Part shown: positions 34,408 through 46,319 of the stretch, one piece after another
Layout of the letters: each line of letters opens with the position of its first letter
Numbering within the stretch: the first letter of the stretch is position 1
NCBI GenBank assembly: GCA_030998015.1
Contig: JARWMV010000239.1
Coordinates: 1,240,001 to 1,304,000 of the forward strand
DNA: 64,000 bases
Source: Ceratorhiza oryzae-sativae
Taxonomy: Eukaryota; Basidiomycota; Agaricomycetes; Cantharellales; Ceratobasidiaceae
Direction of reading: 5' to 3'
Program-made: the position numbers and the translations under genes
The notes under the pieces: generated by a model
What the model saw: the letters and a program-made list of their open reading frames with translations, nothing else
The model's database searches: none
Told to the model about the DNA's origin: nothing

Positions 34408-34845
34408 TCAGGCCAACTCGTGTTGTGCGAATGGCTGAACGGCTATGAGGTGCAGTAAAACTCCGCTAATGCCGAAAGTAGGTTTGGGCGAGACAATCTT
34501 GGAGTCGGCTGGCGAGGCATACTCGAGGAGAGGTAGATCGAGGTAGATTTGGTAGTTCTTGGGTATCTCGATCCGATGGTGGTCAGTGGACGTCAGCATG
34601 GGTATTGCTGTGTGGGGAACTTGTGTGGCGTGGTGCAGAAAGTCAGCGTCGGTCGCAAGGTCGAGGGGGTGACTGAGTGATCGGCTGGTGTCGACGAGTG
34701 GCGTGGCTAGGATGGCTAGGCCCGACCGCTGGGGTTGGCCACCATGCGGGTGGGTGCTGGACGGGCGGGCTTTGTTTGGTGTGGCGCTGGTGGTGGTGGG
34801 TGGCGGGACAGGATCAGAGCCAAGAAGTGCATCAGGCTGGATCAA
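34408..34845 (-). CDS. Hypothetical Pro/Thr-rich protein
   Basis: An uninterrupted 145-codon open frame starting MIQPDALLGSDPVPPPTTTS. The first third is Pro/Thr/Ser-rich. The rest is more globular (HHRIEIPKNYQIYLDLPLLE, then PTFGISGVLLHLIAVQPFAQ). No domain is recognised. It is divergent from ELL with about 500 bp between. Composition is protein-like, but no splice signals or homology support it; it may also be a chance frame. Confidence 0.35.
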   Translation of the reverse strand: MIQPDALLGSDPVPPPTTTSATPNKARPSSTHPHGGQPQRSGLAILATPLVDTSRSLSHPLDLATDADFLHHATQVPHTAIPMLTSTDHHRIEIPKNYQIYLDLPLLEYASPADSKIVSPKPTFGISGVLLHLIAVQPFAQHELA

Positions 34846-35342
34846 GCAGAAGAGTCTGAAATTGAATCACACGGAAGCCACCGGAGTATTTGTTCGACCG
34901 GCACGCTGGGGCTGTGCCGACAAGCGTCCGGCGTGCCGTGACGTGGGGCGGGCGTTGCGTCGTGCGAGGCGCTGGGCGAGCTGACAACGGCGACGACGAC
35001 AGCAACAGCAGCAGCAGAGAGATAGACGCGGGTGTCGTCAGAGATCGTGTGGCATCTGCTGGCCATCAATCACGGCCCAAGCGGTCATTGTACCCTTGTG
35101 TTATTTCCACGCACCACCACGAGGCGGCCACTCTGCTCGACCATCGCTGCGCCCGTGCGGCCTCGCGCACTTGCCCTCCGCCGCTGCCGCTGCCGGACGC
35201 GCTCTAGCTCTCAACGTTGTCGCGCGGCGCTAGCCCGACTTCGGACCACGACTCAGGACCAGGTACGTCCATTGCGCCGCTGCCAGATCACTGCGGCAGC
35301 ACCTCCCGCCTCCGCGCTTGGTTGCTGACGTCGTCGACAGCC
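34846..35342. promoter_or_regulatory. Upstream region of ELL
   Basis: GC-rich spacer with a GACGACGACAGCAACAGCAGCAGCAG trinucleotide-like run (about 34992-35017) and pyrimidine-rich sequence just before the ELL start. It probably contains the ELL promoter and leader. Confidence 0.35.
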
Positions 35343-38044
35343 ATGCCTTTGCCCACCAAGTCTCCCATCGTCCTCAACGGCGCGCCTCTCAATCCACCGC
35401 CGCCCACCGGACCCCACAAGCCGAATCTGGCTATCCAGGCGCGCCTTGCCCCAGAGCTCATCGCCGCTATCGTTGATGCGCGCAAGAAAGGCCTTGCGCT
35501 CCAGTTCAAGGCGTATGGCCCCGACGCCGTACGTGTCTCTGTTCCTGCCCAGCCTGCTTGCTGATCCTGCAACAGGGCTTCCACATTGACGGCAAGCACT
35601 TTCCTATCCAGAGTGTCGTTCCCGAGCGCACGCCACACGAGGTCTACGCGTACACCGCCGGCTCGCAGCCCGCACTCCAGGTCATCGGCAAGGTGGTCGG
35701 GCGATGCAACGTCCAGCGCACGCTCACCGAGGGTGACCAAGAGCGCCTGCTCCAGTCGCGTTCGGCCGCAGAGACCGCCAGCGCCCGTTCCATCGGCCGC
35801 CTCGACGTCCCCGATGTACCCGTGAAGAGCACAGGTGCCAAGCGAAAGCCCACGGTCAAGAAGAATGTCCTCACGGCAAGCGCTGTGGCCGACGCCTTGC
35901 GCGCCTCTCCCGCTCCGGGCACCGCCGGCAACTCGCCTCCTCCCACATCCCGTCAGACCTCTCTCGACGGCCCACCCAATGCTTTCCAAACGCTGCTCAT
36001 TCACCATCTTGCATACGCCCCAAGCACGCTTCCACGGCTGGCGACCGCGGTCAAACGACAGCCCAAGGAGATTCGTGGATGCCTGGACTCGGTATGCTTC
36101 TATTTCTAGCCCATCGGTTGATCACAATTCAGACAATACAATGTACGCAGATCGCAACCAACGACGACGGCCCCACTGGTCCACGGCAGACAATCCCACC
36201 TGGACGCTCAAACCCTCAGCATACCAGTACCTCCGACTCGCTCCCGCCAACGGCTCCGCTTCTGGCGCGCCATGGCTATCCCTTTCCGCCGATGACACCA
36301 AACGGATGATTGCCGACGCAAATCGGGCCTTTGATGAGCTCAAGCTGCCACCCGATGCACCTGCGCGGGCCGCACTAGCCGCCCAACAACCTGCTCCCCC
36401 AGCCCCTCCTTCAGCCCCCACCCCTAAACCTCAAGAGTCGACAGCTACTCCTGCAGTATCCACGCCTCTTAAACACCCATTACCTGCGCGCCCAACGCCA
36501 GCAGCGGCGACCTCTAATGGCAGGCTTGATGTGTCCAAGCCGTCTCGAGTGCCGTCTCCGGCCGACGCTGGCGCATCGCCCCGAGAAACACCTGTTGCCG
36601 CTGCTCAGCCTCCACGTCCACCTGTACGTGTCAAGGACAAGGTCAAAGTGGCAGAAGGAGCGGTGGGAGACCCCGAACCCAAAAAGAACGGGGCGAGTGG
36701 CAAGTCGGCCAAGACGAACGCAGGCAGCAAGGACAAGACCAAGGTTAAGTCCAAGCCGATTATCACCGCAGATTCAGACGGAGAGGACTTTGTGGCCGGA
36801 CGCGACAGGGAACGAAAGCCGCCACCGCCTGCGCCTGCTCGAACGGCTGCTCCCACCCCCGCCGCGCTTAATCCTCGTGCAGGCTCCTCAACCTCGAGCA
36901 AGGCGGCCGCCGAACCGGCTATGACGAAGAAGGTCAAGCGAGACGTCGACGCTGCGCTTCAACTCGAACTGGAAGTGGGCGTAAACGATTCGGGGTTCGC
37001 GGATACGGTCCGCGCGTCTGCGACCAAAGTCCCACCGACCGAGGGAAAGAAACGGCGGATGAATGATGATGATCAGACGCCGCGGGTCCGAACAAGAGAA
37101 GTGGACAGGGACAAGGTTAAGGATCGAGAACGGGTCAAGGAGGGCAAGGTCGGGACCCCACGCGATCCGGAGCGGAAGATCAAACCGGTGACGACAGAGA
37201 CCAAACGAAAGCGCGACTTGGACCAGGAGAGCGACGTATCGTTCGAGCTGCGTGAAGGAGAAAAGAAGAAAAAGCGACGGGCGGACGCAAAGGGTGGCAC
37301 CATAGCTGCGCCTTCGCCAGCCCCGTTCAAGCGGGAGCGGGACCAGGCGCCAAAGGAACGAGAACGAGAAACAGACTCGAGTGCAGTCGAATCGCGACCG
37401 AAAAAGCCGCTCCCAGGTCGAGAGTCCGACCTCACACCACGTGTCAAGGAGAAAGTGCGCAAGGTTTTGCCGGACAAGGCCAACGGCTCTTCAACGTCAA
37501 CATCGGCCTCGGCTTCAGCAATCGGCAAGACCAACGGGTCACACAAAAAGGAGCGGATATCGGTCACGTACACGTCTTCTGAGGACGAGGGCACGCCACC
37601 CGCGTCCAGTCAACGCCGCGCGCCTGTTGCGTCTGGTTCGGGGGCTGGGCCTGCACGGCCTTCAAAACCGCCTGCACCCAGTCAGTCTGAGGCGAGTACA
37701 CCCCGTGATCGGGAGAGAGAAAGGGATAGGGACAGGGAGCGAGACCGACGAAAGCCGCCTGCTGCTCCAGCGGTCCCAATTCCGCCTAAACGGCCACCCC
37801 TCTCGCCAAACGCGTCAGCCGCAGACCTCCGAGATCGATATGCAGAGGTGTATGCGGACTATACAACTCTCGGTGCGATTATTGCCGCGAACGGCTCAAG
37901 GTTCAGCGCTTGCTCAAAGACGTGGAAGCTGGTGACCATGAAAGTTTACTTGACGGCCCGACTGTCGAGAGTATGACCAAGGCGTATCGAGACGCGCACG
38001 AGGAGCTTGCTGCACTCAAAGTTCGTATCCGAGCTGCAGCGTAG
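35343..38044 (+). CDS. RNA polymerase II elongation factor ELL
   Basis: A nuclear elongation factor that suppresses Pol II pausing. Exons are 35343-35528, 35576-36091 and 36151-38044. The N-terminal ELL domain includes LAPELIAAIVDARKKGLALQ, FHIDGKHFPIQSVVPER and YAYTAGSQPALQVIGKVVGR, then LTEGDQERLLQSR. A winged-helix-like part has LLIHHLAYAPSTLPRLAT and, after the second intron, NPTWTLKPSAYQYLRL. The middle 500 residues are a charged, disordered linker with Lys/Arg/Glu repeats (RDRERERDRDRERDRRK). The C-terminal occludin-like domain starts ADLRDRYAEVYADYTTLGA and ends HEELAALKVRIRAAA. Two apparent single-base losses, near 36170-36180 and at 37904 (NGSRFQRLLKDVEAGD), break the frame. Without repair the occludin domain is lost. 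Confidence 0.8.
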
Positions 38045-38401
38045 TCCGACGGATCTATATTTTAGGTTTTTGTTTCACTTTTCTCAAGGGGTGTTAATAG
38101 ATGGATGGGTTTGTTATTGTTGTTTGCTTTTTTGTTCTCGACCTTGTTGCTGCGCTTCTTTTTAGATCTACCGCGCCTTGTTTTTTCACACCGCATATCT
38201 TCACTACTGGCTATCAGTGTGCACTGTATCATCACAGCCTTGGGTAACCCCCAATACATATTGTTTATCACAATGGGTCCCAGTGTGTATTCAAACAGAA
38301 AAGTCTAACCATATAATTCAGCACAACCGTTCACGCACGCACAAAGATGTATTAAAATAAACAGGAGCAGAATTCCGAAAATGGGCCAATGGTATGTGAT
38401 T

Positions 38402-40060
38402 TTACTTCAGGGTGTCCATTGGGTAACTAATCGCTTCAGGGCCACGGTATAATCGGTTGTCCTCGATATATTGGATAACCGAGTTCGGGAGGAGGTATCT
38501 ATAAGAACTTGTGAACATGGTTTTTGTTTGGAATATTATCATCCACTCACTTGATGCTCATCCCACGACGCACGAACAATCTATTAAACGTGTTAAGAAA
38601 CTCCATGACGTGTAGAGCTCGACTTACCGAACTTTGGTTGACGAAATATCATTGTAAATTAATTGTTTCACGACAATCACGTTTTTGCTATCCCATTCAT
38701 CCACTTAGACAAAACTCAAGTAAGGGCGATGGCGGAGATGACGTACCGGTGATGATACAAGATATCATGCGATAAGAGGAACGCCCAAACATCTGATCCA
38801 GTGCGCTCGATAATCAAGCAGCCAAATCGGCCCAAGATGATATGAAGCTACAAGAAAGCGAAGTAGGTGACGAATAAGGGCGTCGAACCGGAATGAACAC
38901 TGACGTCTGCAGGCTCCCATACACCCGGCGAACCAAACGACTCGATTAGATCGCCTCCTGCCAAGAGCACAATCTTGATCTTCCTTCGAGTCCCTGCAAA
39001 CGCGAATATCGGTATTGCGCAAGATGGAGCAGAACTTGACCGACCATCGCGCATGACAACCCCGCCACGTTCCCCACCATTCAATTCTTGATCAAAATGC
39101 TCAAGTACGATTGCTGTAGGGGAATACTCTTTTTGGGATGCTTCCCACGGATCAACCATTAGCCAGTTGGAAGTTTGGTCTACTGCGAGCTCGCACATCC
39201 GTACACGGTGCACGGCGGGCGCCAGACCTGGCTTTTGGTACTTGTCAGATCTTGGGGAACAATGACGTTAAAAATAGACGCACGTGGGGCTGGCATCACT
39301 TACACTGGTGAGTAGTAGCCGCCAATGATCTCATATTTGCCCTTCTCGACGATGGCGTCTTTCGCCATTTCAAACATTCGTCTAGGGAAGGGGTATCAGC
39401 CAAATGTGATAATATTCGGAATAAGCGAACGACTCACAGGTGTAGATACGTTGGGGGAGAAAACGACCCGCATGCAACTGGTAACCACATTGCCTGTTAG
39501 TACCAGCTGTAACCAGGCTACGAGTCCAAGAAACCAACCTATCACCAGAGGTATCTTTCCTTCGTCTACGCAAATCAGTATTCGTTATGCCTCTAGGTCA
39601 AGTGCGCAGGTAGCTCACCAGCCATTTGCGCGCTGAGACGGTGGCGAGGGAAGTGGTATGTGTTGGTTTCAAGAAGGTTAATGGGTGTTCCCGCTCGAGG
39701 GGGGTCTCGTTCAGCGTCAGTCTCATAGTTCCCATTCGGCAAGGAGTTGTCGAACTCGCGTTCCTCGGGGGACCCAGGCACCGACGCTCCAAACGCGCTC
39801 GTTGCTCGAGAAAACTGGAGGCGTACACGGGAAAGACCTTGTTCGACTGGTAGGCTGGCTTTGGCTGGGACGGGTGTCGGTTGGTGGAGAGCTAAGCCGT
39901 TGACAGAGCCATGAGACTCGCGCGAAGAGGGTCGCTCTGAGGTGGCATTGAGGTCGAATGCTGGAACGTCCCGATACTCCAGCTTACGCTCGTTAGTACC
40001 GGTAAAGGGCGGGCTATCGTTGTGGAATGATTGGACTGAGAGTGCCTGCGCAGGTTGCAT
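38402..40060 (-). CDS. NMA1: Nicotinamide/nicotinate mononucleotide adenylyltransferase (NMNAT)
   Basis: Makes NAD+ or its deamido form from NMN/NaMN and ATP. A 150-residue Ser/Pro-rich N-terminal extension (start 40060, MQPAQALSVQSFHND) precedes the catalytic core. ATP-binding motif 1 is VACGSFSPPTYLHL, split by an intron before RMFEMAKDAIVEKGKYEIIG. Further blocks are GGYYSPVSDKYQKPGL, HRVRMCELAVDQTSNWLMVD, IKIVLLAGGDLIESFGSPGV, DLHIILGRFGCLIIERTGSD and FLLSHDILYHHR. The second ATP motif is ISSTKVRLFVRRGMSIKYLL, and the C-terminus is PNSVIQYIEDNRLY (TAA 38402-38404). Length is larger than yeast Nma1 (about 400 aa) because of the extension. The core is intact across about seven exons. Confidence 0.93.
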
Positions 40061-40550
40061 CGTCGGGGACTCGGGGGGCGGTCAGACGAGTGAGTCAGAA
40101 ACGACAAGTGGTGGGAGCTGGAATTGAAACAGGTGAGCGATTTTATTTTGCTTCTCAGCCGCGCGTGTGCAAATTCAAAAGTAAGCAGATCGTATCCTGG
40201 TGAAATTTGGTGCCAAGACAGTGCCGTCAGAGGACGTTGTTGTCGGGGATGAGTTCTCCGCGGGGCACTGGATGGTCTGCTCTTATATACGGGCCGAATG
40301 ACCGATCCCCACTAGATTAGATAAGATTAGCTTGTGAGAAATCACCGTCATCGAGTGGCGCGGCTCGTGGCGGCTCCATCCGAGTGGGTATTTATGGTCA
40401 AGAGGCCACGGCGTTGCGGATCAGACGGGTCTGAGAATCTGGATGATGATATTGTACAAATCAAGCTATACAGAATGCTTGATTTCGATGAACAAGAAGA
40501 TGTTAATGGCGTGGGTATACAAATATCCAGGTATTTAATCACAAAACCCA
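40061..40550. other. Intergenic region, NMA1 promoter / 3' flank of membrane protein
   Basis: Contains the promoter of the minus-strand NMA1 gene, including a short direct repeat (tagattag ataagattag, 40312-40331). No coding sequence is supported. Confidence 0.35.
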
Positions 40551-41646
40551 CTAAATCCGAGTCCTGGTAAAGTTCGTATGCGCCAAAACGCCTTTGGCCT
40601 CGTATTTTAGGTACATACACAACACAACTGTCAGGCAGAGCTATTTGAGAAACAGGTCAGCTGGCTGATTCTCGACGGTATCACCCGACCGGATAGACTT
40701 ACTCCCGTTGCGGTTGAGCACGCGATCGAAATTGGACGAGGTTGAGAGGCCCAGGAATAGACGACTACGCCCGCGACAAATGAGAGGGCACCACTGCCTC
40801 GCGTTCTGAGCACTTTTCAGACGAAGCCTGGGACAACGAACGTACAACAAAATCATATAGAAAGGCAAGCTTAAAGCCTTTGCGACGAGCCAGTTACGCA
40901 ATCTGTATTTGTACCTTGTGTATTGTGGAACCGGTGTCTGAACTTCTCCACGTGCGTACGCCCAGCGATGTTCGAGCCAGATGACTTCATCAGCTGACAG
41001 CAGTCTGTTCAGCCGGAATTATGAGTTTCGGGTTTAGATTCTGCGATGACGCCACGTACTCGTACCATCGGGCTGCGAGGAGTGAAGTGACAGCCCCCGA
41101 AGCCGAGAAAAGAATCCCGACGAGTAAAAGGCCGTTGGCTGCTTGGAGGAGCGGGTCATCCCGCCAATCCAGGGAAGCGATGACGCTGTAGAATTGAGCT
41201 TCGACACCCGCGACAAACGTTGATGCCAGGCCAATGTTACGGAAGCCTGAGATAAAAGCTGCGGGTAAACAAGGCAGCACACGACAAGCTGGCTGACGGG
41301 CGGACCTTTGGTTGTGATCTAATTGAGACCGTGGTCAACTGACATATCAAGACAAGCGGGTGATATTTATACCGTTTGCATATCCCTATCAACCTTGACA
41401 GACTTGCTAACGGATCGGGTAGCCTGTGGTATGGACTGATTAGCTGCCGGAGTCGACGGTCGAGGCGAATCATAGTTACGAACAGGTAGGGCGTCTTGCT
41501 CTTTGCCTGCTTCCAGGTCGTCTTTGCGGGCACCTATCAGCGAGGTTAGTTGTGTCCCAAATCGAGAATAGGGCCTTTTTACCAGAGATGCTCCATGTTT
41601 GATCGAGCATGGTTGAAGGGGGGTGCTGGACAACGATGTCGGGCAT
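40551..41646 (-). CDS. Hypothetical multi-pass membrane protein
   Basis: No family recognised. The start at 41646 gives MPDIVVQHPPSTMLDQTWSI; after an intron the text is hydrophilic (ARKDDLEAGKEQDALPVRNY). Membrane segments follow: FISGFRNIGLASTFVAGVEA, ANGLLLVGILFSASGAVTSL, WLVAKALSLPFYMILLYV and GALSFVAGVVVYSWAS. The C-terminus contains LCLTVVLCMYLKYEAKG, ending NFTRTRI with TAG at 40551-40553. Exon joins near 41270 and 40990 are unclear, and one base seems missing near 40797 (NARGSGALSF). Its start codon is only about 210 bp from the divergent vigilin gene. It may be a small organelle-membrane protein. Confidence 0.55.
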
Positions 41647-41855
41647 GTCTGCTTTATATGCTGGGATTGAATGCATCGCACTGGCGGGACCTGGGGGCAG
41701 TGGCCTGGGAAACGAGCACGCGCCAGGGTCCGATCTGGACACGTCGAGCGGACACGCATTTTTGCATCTATCCACTACCTTTTCTTGGTCTGCGTTCTCA
41801 GACAGCATTTCTACGGTCTACTCGGTCATCGGCACATCGCACTCGGACAACCATC

Positions 41856-44800
41856 ATGGCAGAATCAGCGGCTCAACTCTTGCAGCAGCGGCACAGCGAG
41901 CTCGAAGGCGCCCGATCCATTCCCCCCGATGTCGCAAAACGGCACTGGCACGGCCAAGGGCACTCAGCAGCGCCGTCAGCACAACGAGCCCCTTGACACG
42001 GAATCCGAGACTGCCTTCCCCTCGCTCGCGTCGTCGGCACCGCCCAAGCCAGCAGCCCCGGCCTCGGCCTGGGCGACGGCTCCGCGCATCCAGCAGTCGG
42101 CCGCACGCGTCGCGTCACTCGTCTCGGAATCGTTCGTCATCGAGAACATCGACCTTTCGGCGGCCGGCAAGGATGGAAAACCTACCACGCTCGCCGAGGT
42201 CATGAGACGCATTCAGCTCCAGCTCAAAAATGTCAAATTCGAGGCAAGCACCCAGCGCAAGGACGGCCGTTCCAAGACTTCGTTTCTCATCAAGGCCGAA
42301 AATGGACACGATCTGAGAACGCGAAACGCAAACTCACGGCCGCGCTCAGTCCTATCGTCACTAAGGTTATCCAGGCCCCTGTCTCTGCTATTGGTCTCAT
42401 CGTCGGTCCTAAAGGTATGCGCCAGCTCGTCGGAATTTGTTTTTTTTTTCGCGCTAAATGCATGTCTGTGACAGGTGCAAACCTTATTCAGCTCCGCGCC
42501 AAGTACGATGTCCGTGTCGATATCCCTCGCAAGGATGCCAGTCTCGCTCCCCCTGTTTCCGCCTCGGGTGCGGCTTCCCCCTTGCCCGGTAGTGAGGACG
42601 AAGAGGAACCCACCCAGCCGGTTACCGTCGTTGGCCCCGCTAGTTCTGTCAATGATGCCATTGCCGAACTGAATGCAGTCATCGCGACTAAGACCTCTAG
42701 GATCACCCAGCGCGTTCGTGAGATTCCGGCCCATGTCTATCCTTTCATCGCTGGTCGTCACGCCGAATACGAAGCTTTGGCCGAAGCCGAGGGCGCATTC
42801 GTCACTCTTTCGTTCTCCAACACTGCTCATGAGCTCTCTGTTACTGGCGACCGCCCTGGCGTTCTGAAGGTTATCGAACAGGCCAAGGCCGATATTGCTC
42901 GACTTGAGGATGAACTTCAGAGCGCGTCTATGAACTTTAACAAACCCCAGCATCGTCTCCTCGTTGGCAAGTTTGGAGATGAGCTCATGGAGACAGCAAA
43001 ATGCGCTGTTACTCTGCCCACCGATCCCGACTCCAAGGAAGTCACCATCTGGGGTTTGGTAGATGATTTGCCTAATGGACTGCAGGCAGTCATGAAGGTC
43101 AGCTGGCCTCGCATTCCCAAGCATGAATATGACCTGATATCATCTTCGCATACAGCAAGCAAAGTCGAAGCACACCGAGTCTATTCCGGTCCCAGCTCCG
43201 TCTAGTGCAATCCACGACTACCTACTTCGGACCAACTATTTTGCAAAGACCATGGCCCCGGCTCATCCAGGTGTTCAGGCTCACATTACTCCTCGAGGCA
43301 ACGGGCATGCTGTCGACTTTATTGGCGAAAAGCCGGCTGTTGTGGCTGCTGTCAAGGACCTGAAGAAGATTTTTGCCGATCTCGAGGGATCGACTCGCGA
43401 AGTCGAGATTGACTGGCTCGTTCACAAATTCCTGGTTGGCAAATCCGGCAAAAGGTATACCCCTCTCTTCCTTTACCCGTACTTGCCAGCCTTACATTCG
43501 TCCTTAGGATCAAACAATTCCAGGATGTGCACCATACCCAGGTCTTCTTCCCAGCCGAGTCCGAAGAAAGGTCGTCAGCACTTTTGGTCTATGATCTCGC
43601 TCAGGGTGCTTCCAAGGCTGAAAAGAAGAAACATCTGGACGAAGTCGAACGAGACTTGCGTAAACTTGCGGCCGACTGCGCAGACGTTCGTTCCCAGGAA
43701 ATCACCGTGGATAGGAAATGGCATTCGGCTATTATCGGCAAAGGTGGTTCCACTTTGAACGCGTGAGTCCCCAACATCCCGTCAAATAGTGCACAGTTTA
43801 AACATGAAAGGAACAATAGAATTATCGGTGAAGACAAGGTCCTGTCTATCAAAGTCGGTTCGCTTGCCAAAACCACTGGTGATCACACGTTGAGCGAGGA
43901 CGCGATTCTTGTCCGGGGCCCCAGCAGCGACGTGACACGCGCGATTGAGGCGATTCAGCAATTGGTTGAAAAGGCCAAGAACGATGAGATCGATAGCGGA
44001 TTTGTAAGTCTTGGTTTGTCAGATGGGCCTTGAGTAATTGCTAAGTACTCGCGTGCGTAGACGACCACGTTTACTATTGGCCGCGAATATGTCAAGCACA
44101 TTGTTGGCGCTGGTGGCTCGGGTGTCAACAAGATCCGGGACGACCTTGATGTCAAGCTTGACTTTACAGACGACGATGAAAAGGAAGTCAAAAAGGGCAA
44201 AAAAGCGTCAACTGGCAAGTCTCAGGTCAAGATTACTGGTCGCAAGGAGAATGTCGAGGAGGCCAAGAAACGTATCTTGGCCCAAGTCGATCGGCTGGTA
44301 GGTACTCACGTAGAATCCGAAGCGCGGCAGCTGATCCACTTGTCAAGGCTGATGAGACGACAGAGATCATCAAGATCCCTCATAGCTATCACTCTGGACT
44401 GATTGGTAGCTCTGGTAAATACGTCAACCGGTTAGAAGAAAAATATGGAGTCAAGATCAACTTTGGCGAGGGCGATGGAAGAAGCCGCGAGGCTGCCAAT
44501 CTCAAGGCGGACGAGGTCATGATCAAGGGTGGCAAGAAGGGTGTGTCCCAGGCCAAGAGCGAGTTGATTGAGGTACGTCTCCTCTCTTTTACTTTCCGGC
44601 TTGTACTAACATGAGCCACAGGCCTTTGAGTACGAGAAAGAGACCAACCAAACGGCCGAGTTCACAGTCCCGTCTCGTGCCGTTGCTCGTATCCTCGGCA
44701 AAGGCGGTGCTCAAATCAACGAAATCAAGGATGAAACGGGCACACAGATTGATGTGGAAAAGTCTGATTCGAATGAGACATTGGTCAAAGTTCGCGGGTC

Positions 44801-46176
44801 CAAGTCTGCGATTGCAGATGCAAAGAAACGGATCTTGGCCATTGCGAGCGAGGTCGGGGAGGAAACGACAGCGGTCGTCTATATCGAGAGCAAGTTCCAT
44901 CGGTATGTCAAATCGCCCATTTTTTGATGTAGTATTGACTTGGGGTCAAGGGGCTTGATTGGTGCGGGTGGCCAGGGATTGAAGGATCTGGTGGCCAAAG
45001 TTGGAGGACCATCTGATTCCAAGGCGCAAGCTGGCTTGATTCATTTGTGAGTAAAGTTGAATTGGTATGGCAATGGTTCTGACTCGCGTTCTCCCAGCCC
45101 TCGTAACGCTGAGCCTGAAGATCAGGTTCGTCTTCGTGGCGAGCCCGCGCTGGTCAAGAAGCTCCAAGCTGAACTTGAGAGGATCGTGGCGGACCTACGT
45201 GACCGAATTGTACTTGGCGTTGACATTCCCGCTCAAAACCACCGGGCTCTCATCGGCCGAGGTGGGCAGAACCTTAACCATCTGCAAGACCGTCACAATG
45301 TCACCGTGCAGTTCCCTGGGAGCCGATCTTACGCTCAGATAGGAGAGCCCGAGAACATTGCAGACCTTGGGGATGTGGCGCCTGAGAACTTGGTCAAAGT
45401 TTCTGGATCGCGTGCTGCTTGCGAGGCTGCAATCAAGGAGATGTCGGTATGTGCTTGTTGCGGCTATGCGTACTCAATCAGATTTTGACGACATTGAATC
45501 TGCAGGACCAACCAGCTCCTCAAGAGCAAGTTTCCAGGACCATTACTGTTCCTCTGCGCTACGTCCACTCCATTAGCCAGCAAGGGACCTTCTTCCGCAC
45601 CCTTCGCCACCACGGTGTCCAAGTTGAGCAATCCCAAACTCCTTCCAAACCGGCCTCGACCCCTCGCCGCCCTGCCCCTGAAGGCTCAGCTGGGCGCATC
45701 GACGAGGAACCGACTGAAGCTGAGGCCGTGCAGTGGCAGGTAGTCGAGAACCACCAGGAAGGCGAAGAAGGCGATGCCGAGTGGACACTGCGCGGACGGG
45801 ATCAAGCCGCGCTTGACAAAGCCCAAGAGATGATCGATGAGGCGATCTCGCAGGCTAAGAATGCTTCATTTGTCGGATTCCTCACGCTCGCCGACCGTAG
45901 CACGTTCCCGCGCATTGTTGGGTCGAAAGGTGCCAACGTGGCTCGTTTGCGCAGCGAGACGGGTGCCGAGATTACAGTCGGCCGTGAGGACAATACTATT
46001 GTGATTGTTGGTACGTTGGCTTTGCCAGTTTACGGTTCTGGAAAGGCGTGCTGACACAGATTGGGGATATAGGCTCGCAAGATGTTATTGAACACGCCAA
46101 GTCCAAGATCTTGGATATTGTAAACAACGCCTCTCGCCCTCGCGGTAATCGCCACCGCGACCGCGATGAAGACTAA
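41856..46176 (+). CDS. SCP160: Multi-KH-domain RNA-binding protein, vigilin / Scp160
   Basis: A large ribosome- and ER-associated RNA-binding protein, homologous to vigilin and yeast Scp160. The start is MAESAAQLLQQRHSELEGA. At least nine KH domains can be followed by their GxxG loops: GLIVGPKGANL, FLVGKSGKR, AIIGKGGSTLNA, HIVGAGGSGVNKI, GLIGSSGKYVNRL, ARILGKGGAQINEI, GLIGAGGQGLKDL, ALIGRGGQNLNHL and PRIVGSKGANVARL. Two degenerate repeats also occur (AGRHAEYE and VGKFGDEL). It ends RPRGNRHRDRDED (TAA 46174). Introns are few and short. Two frameshift signals occur near the 5' end: a C run at 41922-41927 (one extra C) and a lost G near 42315 (ENAKRKLTAALSPIVTKV). The rest reads cleanly. Confidence 0.93.
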
Positions 46177-46319
46177 AAGTATCTCACGATTGTTACGGTT
46201 AATGATTTTGGATTAGGATCATCTCTGTTGTTGCATTACATACACTTAGCAATGGAATACCATGTACTACATATTTTCCGCTTGGAACACACGATCCAGA
46301 CGGCATTCCTGACAAGATA

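Noticed and set aside
35835..36150. First part of a 713-codon open frame in the ELL gene
   Set aside because: This stretch is out of frame with the ELL exon that carries the conserved N-terminal domain; only the downstream part, after the second intron and the apparent one-base loss, belongs to ELL.
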